A DNA stretch of 64,000 nt. It comes from Bacteroidota bacterium (GTDB lineage: Bacteria; Bacteroidota; Bacteroidia; AKYH767-A; OLB10). The DNA lies in assembly GCA_016709725.1 (NCBI GenBank), contig JADJMG010000003.1, positions 62,001 to 126,000 of the forward strand, read 5' to 3'. A model generated the notes under the pieces. That model saw only the letters and a program-made list of their open reading frames with translations, made no database searches and was not told where the DNA came from. A program made the translations under genes and the position numbers. Within the stretch, counting starts at the first letter, position 1. Each line of letters starts with the position of its first letter. Shown here piece by piece: positions 1 to 8,829 of this stretch.

Positions 1-213
1 AGTTTTTGTAGCTAGTTCTTCTCCTTCATCAAACGATGAAACCGTGATGTTACCCGTTGTTTTTTTGATGATGGTTTTACTTACAATTGAATTTGGAACA
101 TATTCAATGATTTCTATAATGATATGTTATTTGGCTTTTTCTAACTCTTGACCCTTATCGGTATGATTTGTTTGTTCAGATAGGTTTGTAAGTTGATTTT
201 TATCTTTTTTCAT
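1..213 (-). pseudogene. N-terminal part of a small cupin-like protein, in-frame stop, cut by window edge
   Basis: Reading from an ATG at 213 there are 28 codons and then a TAA at 127-129. The same frame continues open to base 1 and encodes EYVPNSIVSKTIIKKTTGN followed by a stretch ending in SFDEGEELATKT. That pattern resembles the start of small single-domain cupins, where it precedes the first beta strands of the barrel. Because the frame is kept on both sides of the stop, a single base change (for example CAA to TAA) or a sequencing error is the simplest reading. The C-terminal barrel lies outside the window, so the family call is tentative. Confidence 0.45.
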
Positions 214-709
214 TGTTGTAGAATTAAAAGTTTGAACAAGCAAAGTTGAATACTATATGGAAGTTATTCGTTACATAATTATTCCATTAAGTTACAAGAT
301 TCACATTTTAAATCAAATAGAATGTGAGTTTAGTGATTCCACAAGGGATTCATTTGGATTGAAGAGAAATTGAAGTTTATGATCCACATTTGATTTTCTA
401 AAAGGCATCCAATTTTATATCTGTTTTCTATCCTCAATTTTTCAAAGTAATTTTATTGAATTGAATCGGGGATATATTTTTCTGATTGAAATTGTATTTA
501 ACTAAAAGATTGAAATATTTACTTTTTATTTGATAAATTAATTCGTTCTATGGAAAGGCTAGCTAGAGCTGTTATAGACAATTGTTAATTATTAGCGAAT
601 TCGCTAGGTAATTAAAACATTCGAAAAGCATTGCGATAATTTGTGTGTAATGTAGTTGTGACAGCAAAAAATTATTATAAGGATATTTTGAGAAAAATGA
701 GAACAGGGA
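214..709. other. Intergenic region, no gene seen
   Basis: This AT-rich stretch of about 500 bases has no open frame of useful length. It holds the upstream region of the cupin remnant and the downstream region of the response regulator. No clear hairpin followed by a T-run and no clear TTG/TAnnTTTG promoter pair was seen. Confidence 0.5.
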
Positions 710-1141
710 TTACATCCTGTCCATGTACCAATTTAGTGTTTTTTCCATTTTTTTATAACGAAAAATGGATGTGATAATATTTTGTAGTCGAACAAAGGCA
801 GTTTCACTTTTAACAACATAATCAAACGCGCGATGATGCATACAGTTTATGGCTACATCGATTTTATCCTGTGAGGATAGCATCACCACAGGAATATCTT
901 GATTAAAAACTTTTATTTTATCCAATGTTTCTATTCCGTTCATAGCGTTTTTGTCGATACCGTCCAGGTGATAATCTAAAATAATTACATCAGGATTATG
1001 CAATAAGTTTTTCACACAAAGTTCGCCAGTTGAAAAGGTCTCTATAGTAAAATCGGCATGCTGAAGAAATTCAATTTCTAATGATTTTAAAAATACGGCA
1101 TCATCATCTACTAAAAAGAGTTTGATTTTTTCTTTGTTCAT
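710..1141 (-). CDS. Single-domain response regulator (receiver domain only)
   Basis: This 143-residue protein is one receiver (REC) domain with no output domain. It has the acidic pocket Asp12-Asp14, the phosphoacceptor Asp56 in the motif IILDYHLD, a Ser at 89/90 in the switch position and the conserved Lys111. The last 20 residues are a basic helix. Its start codon overlaps the stop of the Hpt-containing kinase fragment just upstream (bases 1138-1141), so the two are translationally coupled. It is therefore the likely phosphorelay partner of the upstream hybrid kinase; this pairing is inferred from the overlap. Confidence 0.85.
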   Translation of the reverse strand: MNKEKIKLFLVDDDAVFLKSLEIEFLQHADFTIETFSTGELCVKNLLHNPDVIILDYHLDGIDKNAMNGIETLDKIKVFNQDIPVVMLSSQDKIDVAINCMHHRAFDYVVKSETAFVRLQNIITSIFRYKKMEKTLNWYMDRM

Positions 1142-1389
1142 TTGTTTGTGTTTTTAATTCTATTAAACTCTTCAGTTAATTCTTTGCATGCTTGCAAACA
1201 TACTTTTTCAAGTGCTAATACAAGATCTAGTATTTCATTGGTTTGTTGTTGTGTATTAGCATATTCTTGAACTTTCTTTGCCATGTTTTCAAAATCCGCA
1301 CCAATGCCCATGATAGAAAACGAGGGAATCATTTTATGAACCGCCGATTGCAAAAGAGTCCAATCTTTTTCTTCGAAACTTTCTTTCAT
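1138..1389 (-). CDS. Hpt domain, C-terminal piece of the hybrid kinase split by a frameshift
   Basis: This 83-residue piece is a histidine phosphotransfer domain with the phosphorylatable His18 in the motif SAVHKM. Reading the same frame further upstream gives PPLVIAMKESFEEKDW, the usual start of a C-terminal Hpt domain in Bacteroidota hybrid kinases. The kinase reading frame runs into this position one base out of register, next to a run of seven A on the plus strand (about 1405-1422). I therefore read it as the C-terminus of the gene upstream and not as a separate gene. It would pass phosphate from the internal receiver to the receiver protein at 710-1141. Confidence 0.75.
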   Translation of the reverse strand: MKESFEEKDWTLLQSAVHKMIPSFSIMGIGADFENMAKKVQEYANTQQQTNEILDLVLALEKVCLQACKELTEEFNRIKNTNK

Positions 1390-3268
1390 GGCAATTACTA
1401 ATGGAGGAGTCTGCTAAAAAAAGAGAAATCATTTCCATCATCAATCCCGGGTCAGATTTGGTTCGATTGTTTAAATAGTTAAGGTCAATGCATTTTAACG
1501 TTGTACTTAAAGAGCTATCATTTACAGGGGACAAATTATTTTTCGTAGCAGAAGCTTTTTTTACGAGCCCAATTATTTTACTGTATAGCAGCCTTTCATC
1601 AACGGGTTTTGCAATATAATCATTCATGCCAACAGCTTTGCATTTTGCAAGATCGACAGTGGTAACATCTGCAGTTAATGCAATGATGGGAATTTTTGAA
1701 TTCAAGGTATTACGTATGTATTCGGTACAGTCAAATCCATTCATTTCTGGCATCTGTAAGTCCATCAAAATAATATCGTAGTTTTTGGCTTCTAATTTTT
1801 CTATTGCTATTTTTCCATTTGAAGCAATATCGCGATCGAACCCATAATCATCTAACAAGGTTTTCATCAGAAGTTGATTGAGCGCCATGTCTTCGACCAC
1901 CAACACTTTTATGTTTTTAATTTCTGAATCCAATTCAAAAATTTCAGTTTCTAGTGCAGCTTCAGCATTTGTTTTTTGAAAGGGTAATGTAAAGCTGAAC
2001 ACAGATCCTTCATTTACTTTACTTTTTACGGATATGGTTCCTCCTTGTGGTTCCACCAATTGTTTTACAATAGCTAACCCTAGGCCTGTACCGCCGTAAA
2101 TTCTTGATGTGCCACTGGAGGCTTGTTGAAAATTTTCAAAAATATTTTGAATTTTATTTTCCGCAATTCCAATTCCAGTATCTGCCACTGAAAATTCTAT
2201 GGTAGCTTGTTTCTCATCTTCATTCACTAAACGAACGATTACGATAATCCTACCTTTTGCTGTAAACTTTACTGCATTGCTTACAAGATTTAAGATGATC
2301 TGGTGTAAACGTACGGGGTCACCAACTAAAACATCTGGAATTTTATGATCATATTTTTTCACCAATTCAAGATTCTTTTCTTGAATTTTTGTCTCAAATA
2401 AATGAAGCATGGCGGAAATGGACAATGATAATTTGAAGGGGATATGCTCAAATGTCATTTTTCCAGCATCCACTTTCGCCAGATCAAGGATATCGTTGAT
2501 GAGAACGATTAAGGCATCCCCACTTATTTTTATGGCGGATAAGTATTCTTTTTGCTTTGCAGTCAATTCTGTTTTAAGTACTACCTTGGTGAAGCCGATG
2601 ATGGCATTCATGGGAGTACGAATTTCATGACTCATATTAGATAAAAATTGTTGTTTCGATTTCACAGCATCTTCTGCTATTCGTGTAGCATTTTCTGCTT
2701 TGCTTTTTAAATCTTCCGCAATGGCGGTTGCCATTTCAGCAAATACCTTTGCTTCGATTAGTTCACTTGCAATTATTTTTTGTTCAGTAATATCTCGAGC
2801 TGCAGCAAATACTCCCAACACTACTCCCTCTTCGTTTTTATAAACAGAGGCATTATAAAGTACATCCGTTAATTTACCGTTTTTATGTTTTATTGTCAAG
2901 GGATAATCTGAAACAAAACCTTTTTCAAAGACTTGTTGATAGCCTTCCTGTGCTTTTTGAGGTTCTGTAAAGTAATTTGAAAAGTCTGCACCTATTAGGT
3001 CTTCACGTTGAATCCCTGTAACATTGATAGAAGCTTCATTAACATCAGTGATTTTACCATCGGCACTAATGGTAACCAATGGATCTAAACTTGCTTCTAT
3101 TAGGCTCCGAGCATATTGCGAAGCAAGTTTTACTTTGAGGTTGAAAGCTTCTAATTCTTTATTCGCGATTTCTCGTTTTTCTTTCTCTTTATTTTGAAAA
3201 TTAAATTCAATGTCAGCAATGACTAATTCAGCGGTACGTTTTTCTTTTTCTCTAGTTTGAAATACCAA
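1334..3268 (-). CDS. Hybrid sensor histidine kinase, central piece (PAS, HisKA, HATPase, receiver)
   Basis: In order this 644-residue piece carries a helical linker (1-55), a PAS domain (about 55-160), a second coiled linker, a HisKA domain with His214 in NMSHEIRTPMN, an ATP-binding domain (N-box near Asn331, DTGIGI at 363-368, GGTGLGLAI at 392-400) and a receiver domain (phosphoacceptor Asp503 in LMDLQMPEMNG, Lys554). It is a cytoplasmic hybrid kinase without membrane segments. Its frame is open upstream to about 3360, where it meets the PAS piece at 3349-3906 after a one-base shift. At its 3' end the frame slips away from the Hpt domain, so the last residues after LFLAD are out of frame. 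Both breaks fall beside homopolymers. Confidence 0.85.
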   Translation of the reverse strand: MVFQTREKEKRTAELVIADIEFNFQNKEKEKREIANKELEAFNLKVKLASQYARSLIEASLDPLVTISADGKITDVNEASINVTGIQREDLIGADFSNYFTEPQKAQEGYQQVFEKGFVSDYPLTIKHKNGKLTDVLYNASVYKNEEGVVLGVFAAARDITEQKIIASELIEAKVFAEMATAIAEDLKSKAENATRIAEDAVKSKQQFLSNMSHEIRTPMNAIIGFTKVVLKTELTAKQKEYLSAIKISGDALIVLINDILDLAKVDAGKMTFEHIPFKLSLSISAMLHLFETKIQEKNLELVKKYDHKIPDVLVGDPVRLHQIILNLVSNAVKFTAKGRIIVIVRLVNEDEKQATIEFSVADTGIGIAENKIQNIFENFQQASSGTSRIYGGTGLGLAIVKQLVEPQGGTISVKSKVNEGSVFSFTLPFQKTNAEAALETEIFELDSEIKNIKVLVVEDMALNQLLMKTLLDDYGFDRDIASNGKIAIEKLEAKNYDIILMDLQMPEMNGFDCTEYIRNTLNSKIPIIALTADVTTVDLAKCKAVGMNDYIAKPVDERLLYSKIIGLVKKASATKNNLSPVNDSSLSTTLKCIDLNYLNNRTKSDPGLMMEMISLFLADSSISNCHERKFRRKRLDSFAIGGS

Positions 3269-3348
3269 TTCTTTGTTAGCTAGACTTAATTCAGCAGCTC
3301 GATTTTCTTTCTCTTCATTTTGAAAAATTAATTCTTTGTTGGCAATGA

Positions 3349-3906
3349 TTAACTCTGCTGCTCGCTTTTCTTTTCATTGTCCTGAAAAACAAGTTCCTTG
3401 TTGGCAATACCTAGCTCAGCAGCACGTTTTCCTCTTTCTGTTTTATGAAAAGCAAGTTCTTCATATTTTTGCTTAATCTCATTTTCAATTTTTTGACGGG
3501 CAAGAACTTGGTCGGTAACCTCCACGGCAAACAATAAAATGCCTTCTATATTTCCCTGCTCATTGTAGGTTGACTGAAACTCAAAGTTGAAAAATCCTTC
3601 TTCAAACTTTCCTTTACCTCTATCAATTTTAGTGAGAGTTTCATTGCTAGTAAAAGTTTTTCCTGTTTTAAAAACCGTATCCAAATGTTCAAAGTATCCT
3701 TGACCTTCTAGTTCTGGCAGCGCTTTTCTAATGGGATGGCCAATGAGATCACGATTTCCAACATGTTTCAAATACATTTCATTGGCAAACTCAACTACAT
3801 GATTTGGTCCATTTAGAATACAAACCATAGCTGGCAATTTTGTTAATGCATTACGCATGTAATCATCAGATTTTTTCAGAAGTTTATGTGGTTTTTTCAC
3901 TGCCAT
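3349..3906 (-). CDS. N-terminal PAS piece of the hybrid kinase, split by a frameshift
   Basis: Residues 15-140 form a PAS sensor domain (motifs GPNHVVEFANEMY and GILLFAVEVTD). It is followed by a charged helix with the unit RAAELGIANKELVFQ. Just downstream, in a frame one base away, the same unit recurs three to four times with small changes (about 3150-3400), which shows that this piece is the N-terminus of the kinase. Restoring one A in the run GAAAAGAAAAG near 3370 joins the two frames. The complete protein would be PAS, signalling-helix repeats, PAS, kinase, receiver, Hpt, about 920 residues. Confidence 0.75.
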   Translation of the reverse strand: MAVKKPHKLLKKSDDYMRNALTKLPAMVCILNGPNHVVEFANEMYLKHVGNRDLIGHPIRKALPELEGQGYFEHLDTVFKTGKTFTSNETLTKIDRGKGKFEEGFFNFEFQSTYNEQGNIEGILLFAVEVTDQVLARQKIENEIKQKYEELAFHKTERGKRAAELGIANKELVFQDNEKKSEQQS

Positions 3907-3965
3907 TTTTTTGATTTTATCGGGATAAAGATTAATTTATTAATATTTTAATAAACTAAACCTGC

Positions 3966-4544
3966 CTATCCAGTAGTCCGGTTTCCCAATTCTTCTACAG
4001 GACTTCTTCTTTTGCCTTTCATTTTTTTAAAATGTGTTGGCGAAAGCCCCGTAATTTTTTTAAACTGATTGGATAAATGTGCCACACTGCTGTAATTCAT
4101 GTTCCATGCTATTTCAGTCATGTTCAGTTCACCATAAATTATTAATTCTTTTATTCGCTCCACTTTGTGAGAAATGATAAATTGCTCGATGGTACTTCCC
4201 TGTACTTCTGAAAACAAGTTGGCCATGTAAGTATAGTCATACTCTAATTTTTTACTTAAAAAATCTGAAAAATTTGTTTTTATCGTGGCTTCTGTATGAT
4301 GAACCAATTCAATAATTGTGTTTTTAATTTTTTCAATCAGTATTGCTCTTTTGTTATCCATTAATTCAAATCCTGAATTGAGTAGAGCCGTCTTCAATTG
4401 CTCCAGCTGTTCCGCAGAAAGGTCTTCCATAAGTTCTACTTCCCCTAAGTCAAGCATCACGAAATGCAATCCTAGTTTTTTCAATTCTTCTCTCACTGTC
4501 AATTTGCAGTGATTGCTAATCATGTACTTGATGTGGATTTTCAA
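3966..4544 (-). CDS. AraC-family regulator with HMA-like N-terminal domain, CxxC lost
   Basis: The 192-residue protein has a short ferredoxin-like N-terminal half resembling heavy-metal-associated domains (1-75) and an AraC-type double helix-turn-helix (about 95-180, including SSVAHLSNQFKKITGLSPTHF). It is clearly paralogous to the protein at 10800-11360. In that paralogue the N-terminus has Cys10-x-x-Cys13; here position 10 is Ser and only Cys13 remains, so a two-cysteine metal site is not possible. The ligand is unknown. It is convergent with nothing and faces the secreted-protein genes at 4964 across a 419-base gap. Confidence 0.8.
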   Translation of the reverse strand: MKIHIKYMISNHCKLTVREELKKLGLHFVMLDLGEVELMEDLSAEQLEQLKTALLNSGFELMDNKRAILIEKIKNTIIELVHHTEATIKTNFSDFLSKKLEYDYTYMANLFSEVQGSTIEQFIISHKVERIKELIIYGELNMTEIAWNMNYSSVAHLSNQFKKITGLSPTHFKKMKGKRRSPVEELGNRTTG

Positions 4545-4963
4545 ATTGTTTCTCTTACTTATTTAACAACTCGCAAAGGTGAGCTCCTTTTAATCATAAA
4601 GGATTACAAAATAATGGTGATATGTTACAAAATTCACATATTTGTAAAATCAATGTTTAATAACGATATTCTTCGCAATATGATTTAGTTAGATAAATTT
4701 AGACAACGAAATTCGCCGTTTTCTAATTGAGGTAAGTATCACTAAGGTATATTGCGTTGCTGATTTAAAAAAAATGTAAGAGTCCTAACTTGCATGATCT
4801 CAATCAAATATTGTCAGATGTAGTTTTTGAATAAATTATTTTTCATTTCAACTAATTTTTATAAATAATTATCAATTAGTTATGAAAAATCACCGAAAAG
4901 GGGGATTGACGTTAAAATAGGCAATTACTAGTTTTCACTTCTAATCATTTTAACCCAACTAAT
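4545..4963. other. Intergenic region between divergent genes
   Basis: This 419-base AT-rich region separates the AraC-type regulator (minus) from the secreted-protein operon (plus). Apart from a candidate promoter at 4906-4936 for the plus-strand operon, no gene, hairpin or clear repeat was seen. It is the natural place for operators of the adjacent regulator. Confidence 0.5.
4906..4936 (+). promoter_or_regulatory. Candidate Bacteroidota promoter for the operon at 4964
   Basis: TTG at 4906-4908 is followed after 20 bases by TAGTTTTC at 4929-4936, close to the TAnnTTTG element used by the primary sigma factor of Bacteroidota. The distance to the start codon (about 28 bases) is suitable. The last base of the -7 element deviates from consensus. 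Confidence 0.4.
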
Positions 4964-6661
4964 ATGAAAAAGCTATTAATCGTAATGATGACAGGAAGCC
5001 TTATGACGCTTTCAGTTAAAACCAATGCTCAAAATTGGAACCTAACAGGTAATGCAGGAACAAATACTGCGACGGATTTTATCGGAACCTCCGATGGTAA
5101 GCCACTTAAAATTAAAACAAACAATCAGGTAAGGATGCTGATTAAATCAAGTGGAAATGTTGGAGTTGGTACACAAACACCAGCAACCAAATTACACGTT
5201 AATGGTGTTATTACTGCCACTGGTGGAACATCCACAGATTGGAATTCCGCTTTTGCATGGGGTAATCATGCATTGGCTGGATATCTTACATCGTTTACTG
5301 AAATTGATCCACAAGTAGGAGTTAATGCAACCAATTTTGTTTCTAAATGGGACGGTTCCGCATTAGTGGGAAGTAACATCTTTAATTCTGGAAACAATTT
5401 TGGATTGAATACATCGACGATGATTGGATCAGCCAATTTTGTTGTTCAAAGTCCCAATGCCAGTAGCTTTGGAGGAATGTACATCAATCAAACAGGAGCT
5501 GGGCTTAAACCATTTTATGGCTATGCTGTAAATGGTGCTTCTAGTTGCTGGACATCATTCGATCAGACGAGTGGAAACTGGAGTGTATACAATGGTGGAG
5601 ATCGATTTGTAGTGGATAATGCTGGACAAGTTGGTATTGGAACTACATCGCCTAGTTACTTCCTCGATATTCAAGCAGGAACGGCATTGCGTGCATTGAA
5701 TGCAGTATCAAATGTGGTTGGAAGTTCGGGACAGATCATCAACTTTGAACGTACCAATGCTCCTTCTTCTGCTAATGACATTGTTCAAATTACAGTTCCT
5801 GCAGGTTCTCCTAACGACTTTCAGTTTATTGAGGCCGATAAAGGTGGATCTAATCGCTTCCAAGTAAATGGTGATGGTAGTGTAGGTATTGGTTTCAGCA
5901 CGCTAAGCACAGCACGTTTAAATGTAGATGGAAGTAATCCAGATAATAAAAAATTATATGGAGTTTATGCTTCTGCAGATAGTGCTTCTTTTTCATCGGC
6001 TGCTGTTTATGGAGAACATAACAGTACTACTAGTGATGGACGTGGTGTGTACGGAAAAAGTTCAGGAGGACCCGGAATTGGTTATGGCGTTTATGGAGAA
6101 TCTGGTTATATCGGAACTCGAGGCTTAGCCAATGGTTCTACATATACAGGCACCGCTTACGGTGTATATGGAACAGCATCGGGTAGTACTGTAGGAACAA
6201 GAATTGGTGTATATGGTTCAGCAAGTGGTGCAGCAACTGCAGAAGCTAATTGGGGTGGATACTTCCCTACGAAAGTATATACATCGCAAATCAGAGTTGG
6301 AACTACAGGGGGCGCTACTGGATTCATTGCTTGCATTGGTGGTAAATTAATAGCGGAAGAAGTACGTGTGGAACTTGAAGCATCATGGCCCGATTATGTT
6401 TTTGCAGATGAATATAATTTGATGCCATTGGAGCAATTAAAAAAAGAAATAGATCAACATAAGCATTTACCAGGCATTCCTTCTGCTGCACAAATTGAAG
6501 AACAAGGTGGAGTAGATCTAGGGGCTATGCAAACTAAATTGGTGGAGAAAGTAGAAGAACTTACACTTTACATCATTCAGTTAAAAGAACAAAATGATAA
6601 GTTGCAAGAAACAAATGAAAAGTTACAAGTGCGAATGACAGCTATTGAAAACAACAAGTAA
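4964..6661 (+). CDS. Secreted tail-fibre-like surface protein with C-terminal coiled coil
   Basis: The 565-residue protein begins with a signal peptide ending near TNAQ. It continues with the opening NWNLTGNAGTN and several copies of the VGIGTTSP-type turn (for example near residues 65, 225 and 305), a pattern found in Bacteroidota surface proteins related to phage tail fibres. Glycine-rich repeats containing VYGxxSG follow. The C-terminal 90 residues contain a segment like LPGIPSAAQIEEQGG and a long coiled coil (from about 520), usual for trimeric fibres. No protease domain was seen. It shares an operon with the metalloprotease 27 bases downstream. The exact function is unknown; adhesion or envelope structure is inferred. 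Confidence 0.7.
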   Translation: MKKLLIVMMTGSLMTLSVKTNAQNWNLTGNAGTNTATDFIGTSDGKPLKIKTNNQVRMLIKSSGNVGVGTQTPATKLHVNGVITATGGTSTDWNSAFAWGNHALAGYLTSFTEIDPQVGVNATNFVSKWDGSALVGSNIFNSGNNFGLNTSTMIGSANFVVQSPNASSFGGMYINQTGAGLKPFYGYAVNGASSCWTSFDQTSGNWSVYNGGDRFVVDNAGQVGIGTTSPSYFLDIQAGTALRALNAVSNVVGSSGQIINFERTNAPSSANDIVQITVPAGSPNDFQFIEADKGGSNRFQVNGDGSVGIGFSTLSTARLNVDGSNPDNKKLYGVYASADSASFSSAAVYGEHNSTTSDGRGVYGKSSGGPGIGYGVYGESGYIGTRGLANGSTYTGTAYGVYGTASGSTVGTRIGVYGSASGAATAEANWGGYFPTKVYTSQIRVGTTGGATGFIACIGGKLIAEEVRVELEASWPDYVFADEYNLMPLEQLKKEIDQHKHLPGIPSAAQIEEQGGVDLGAMQTKLVEKVEELTLYIIQLKEQNDKLQETNEKLQVRMTAIENNK

Positions 6662-6688
6662 ACAAGTTAACCCCCAAATTCTTATACT

Positions 6689-8014
6689 ATGAAAAATATA
6701 CAACAAGTAGGGAAGAGGGTGTTTAGCGGATGTATGTTTTTGTTGATGATTGCAAATGGGTATTCCGTTTCGGCACAACAATTCATACGATATCTTGACA
6801 CTCCATTCCTGACCCAAAAACAACAGCACCATGCGAATGTTCTCATCTCAGATGAAACAACTGCAGGCTACTGGTATATTGAAGCAGATGCTTCATTGAT
6901 AAAGGAGAATAACTCTTCTTTTGCGTTAACACTTCCCAATCAGACTACGCTTAGGATTGATCAAATGACCTATACGCAGAGTTTTGCTTCTATGGTTTCT
7001 GGCTCCGGAAAATTCGAGCCCAATGGTGATTTTATCGTGACTGAACACAATGGAATGATTACGTCGCGTATTGGTAATAATCAATACAGTTATATGATTT
7101 ATCCTTTGTCAGGCGATAAACATCTATTAATTCAATTAAACGTAAATGCATTTCCGCATGATGAGTCGGATGAAGGCTATCAGCATATGTTGAAAGAAGG
7201 CATGAAAAATAAGGATGATGAACGTAAACGCATCGATCCAGAAACAGGAGAAGAAGTGATAGATGGATCTCCTGAAGCAGCTGGAAATTGTAAAGTGCGA
7301 TGTCTCGTTGCTTATACCGATGATGTGGGTGCGGCACTTGCCGATCCACTTGGTTTTGCAGAGTCATGTATTCAAGCCAACAACACTTCATTCACAAATA
7401 GCGCTATTAATTTTCAAGTTGAACTTGCGTGTGCATACCAAACAACGTATGCAGAAAGTAATAATTCAGGAACCGATAAAACTCGTTTTAGAACAAATGG
7501 AGACGGATTTATGGATGATGTATTTACATGGCGTAGTACTTACGATGCCGATCTTTGTCATCTTCTCGTGAATAATCTTTCCAATGGTTGTGGTGAAGCA
7601 TGGACCGTTTCTGTTTCTGTTTATGCAGATGCATTCTGTGTTACAGACAGAGGATGTGCTGTGGGCAATCTTACTTTCCCGCATGAGTACGGTCATCTTT
7701 ATGGTTGTCGTCATGATGTGTTTGTTGATAACACAAACACACCTTATGCATATGGACATGGTAAAACTGTAAATGGTAATTATCGTACGGTAATGGCCTA
7801 TGTAGATGCATGCGCTGCAGGTTGCGACCGAGTAGCTTATTGGTCTAATCCTGCGATAACGTATAATAGTGTATCAACAGGTATTAGCGGTTCTGCGGAT
7901 AATGAAAGCGCGAGTGAAGCTTCGCGTGTTGCAATCAGTGGGCTGGAAACTTCTGTAGCAAATAAGTCATTTCCATCTTGGACTCATAATAATGGTGAGT
8001 TTGGGGATGTATGA
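6689..8014 (+). CDS. Secreted zinc metalloprotease (HExxH), catalytic part
   Basis: This 441-residue piece has a signal peptide (ends at about SAQ30), a propeptide-like region to about residue 200 and a metzincin-type catalytic domain. The zinc motif is HEYGHLYGCRHD at 332-343, which fits HExxHxxGxxHD of reprolysin-like M12 peptidases, followed by a conserved Met turn candidate (VMAY). Many cysteines (for example 201, 205, 227, 248) suggest disulphides, consistent with export. The reading frame ends at a TGA at 8012-8014, but the same frame stays open and encodes the T9SS sorting tail up to 8476, so the gene appears interrupted by one in-frame stop. Confidence 0.85.
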   Translation: MKNIQQVGKRVFSGCMFLLMIANGYSVSAQQFIRYLDTPFLTQKQQHHANVLISDETTAGYWYIEADASLIKENNSSFALTLPNQTTLRIDQMTYTQSFASMVSGSGKFEPNGDFIVTEHNGMITSRIGNNQYSYMIYPLSGDKHLLIQLNVNAFPHDESDEGYQHMLKEGMKNKDDERKRIDPETGEEVIDGSPEAAGNCKVRCLVAYTDDVGAALADPLGFAESCIQANNTSFTNSAINFQVELACAYQTTYAESNNSGTDKTRFRTNGDGFMDDVFTWRSTYDADLCHLLVNNLSNGCGEAWTVSVSVYADAFCVTDRGCAVGNLTFPHEYGHLYGCRHDVFVDNTNTPYAYGHGKTVNGNYRTVMAYVDACAAGCDRVAYWSNPAITYNSVSTGISGSADNESASEASRVAISGLETSVANKSFPSWTHNNGEFGDV

Positions 8015-8476
8015 GGAATAAACACGGTAACAAATAGTACTACCTATGTTATGAATAGTGGCTCTGAAGTAGTATGGAGGGCAGGAGATTCTCACACCTT
8101 GAAACCGGGCTTTTGGGCGAAGAGCGGATCTAAATTCGTGACGGTATTTGATTTCTGCAATCCTTTAGTGTTGGCGGGATCTTCTCCTTCGAAAATCAAC
8201 TCTTCGGAAAATGATAATTCATTGGTGCGTATGCAGCCAAATCCTTTCACAAGTCGCTTTGATGCAATCGTAGAAATGAAAGAAAAAGGCGCGATGAAAC
8301 TGGAACTACTTGATGCTACTGGAAAACTAATTTTATTAGTAGCGGAGCAAAATGATGTAGAGATAGGAATTTATCAATATTCTATTGACATGAGCGAAAA
8401 AGCAGAAGGAATGTACTTTATGCTAGTGAGGATGGGAGAAGAAATAAAAACTGTGAAGTTGATAAAAACAGAATAA
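8015..8476 (+). CDS. C-terminal part of the metalloprotease with T9SS sorting domain
   Basis: This segment is in frame with the protease and directly follows the TGA at 8012-8014; the first ATG inside it is at 8051. It contains the motif WRAGDSHTLKPGFWAKSGSKF-like element (about residues 10-35 from the ATG), common before the tail in Bacteroidota secreted enzymes. A type A T9SS sorting domain follows (MQPNPFTSRF, GMYFMLVRMG, ending KTVKLIKTE). Alone it has no catalytic role. Read through, the whole protease would be about 595 residues and would be exported by the T9SS and attached to the surface or released. Confidence 0.75.
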   Translation, partial: GINTVTNSTTYVMNSGSEVVWRAGDSHTLKPGFWAKSGSKFVTVFDFCNPLVLAGSSPSKINSSENDNSLVRMQPNPFTSRFDAIVEMKEKGAMKLELLDATGKLILLVAEQNDVEIGIYQYSIDMSEKAEGMYFMLVRMGEEIKTVKLIKTE

Positions 8477-8493
8477 TAGATCTAGGATGAATG

Positions 8494-8535
8494 GAAATGG
8501 CAATCTTATTTTAAGGTTGCCATTTCTTTTTTTAT
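8494..8535 (+). terminator. Rho-independent terminator of the secreted-protein operon
   Basis: A perfect 10-base stem GAAATGGCAA (8494-8503) / TTGCCATTTC (8517-8526) with a 13-base loop is followed by seven T. It starts 18 bases after the stop codon of the protease gene. Confidence 0.85.
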
Positions 8536-8734
8536 GATTTTCTAAAGTTGTCAAGATAAATTTCCGCCTTAAATTAAGAGGAATGAATAATTAGAATTTA
8601 TCTATTACCCTGCCTCCCGGCTTTGCTCCGCTGAAGCTATAACGAAAGCGATGCATGCAGGCACAGAGGCCACGGAGTTTTTTACTGAGGTCACAGTGTA
8701 TTTTTCTATTAAAAAATTCTAAATAGAATTCAGA

Positions 8735-8802
8735 AAAACTTCAACGAGATACTTTGTGACTTGCTTCTGCGAGAAACTTTAGCGATAAACTTTGCGCCGG
8801 CC
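8735..8802 (-). repeat. Degenerate CGCAAAG/CAAAG motif cluster
   Basis: On the minus strand the motifs CGCAAAG, CTAAAG, CGCAGAAG and CACAAAG follow one another at short, irregular distances. A related stretch (ACGCAAAGCACAAAGACTTTG) lies at about 53259-53279. Low-complexity motif families of this type occur in many Bacteroidota intergenic regions. No coding potential is convincing here, and the function is unknown. Confidence 0.35.
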
Positions 8803-8829
8803 TCCAATGTCATTAAGGTAAGGAATTCT

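Noticed and set aside
7059..7772. Open frames on both strands inside the metalloprotease gene
   Set aside because: They are out-of-frame readings of the protease sequence; the HExxH motif and signal peptide fix the true frame.
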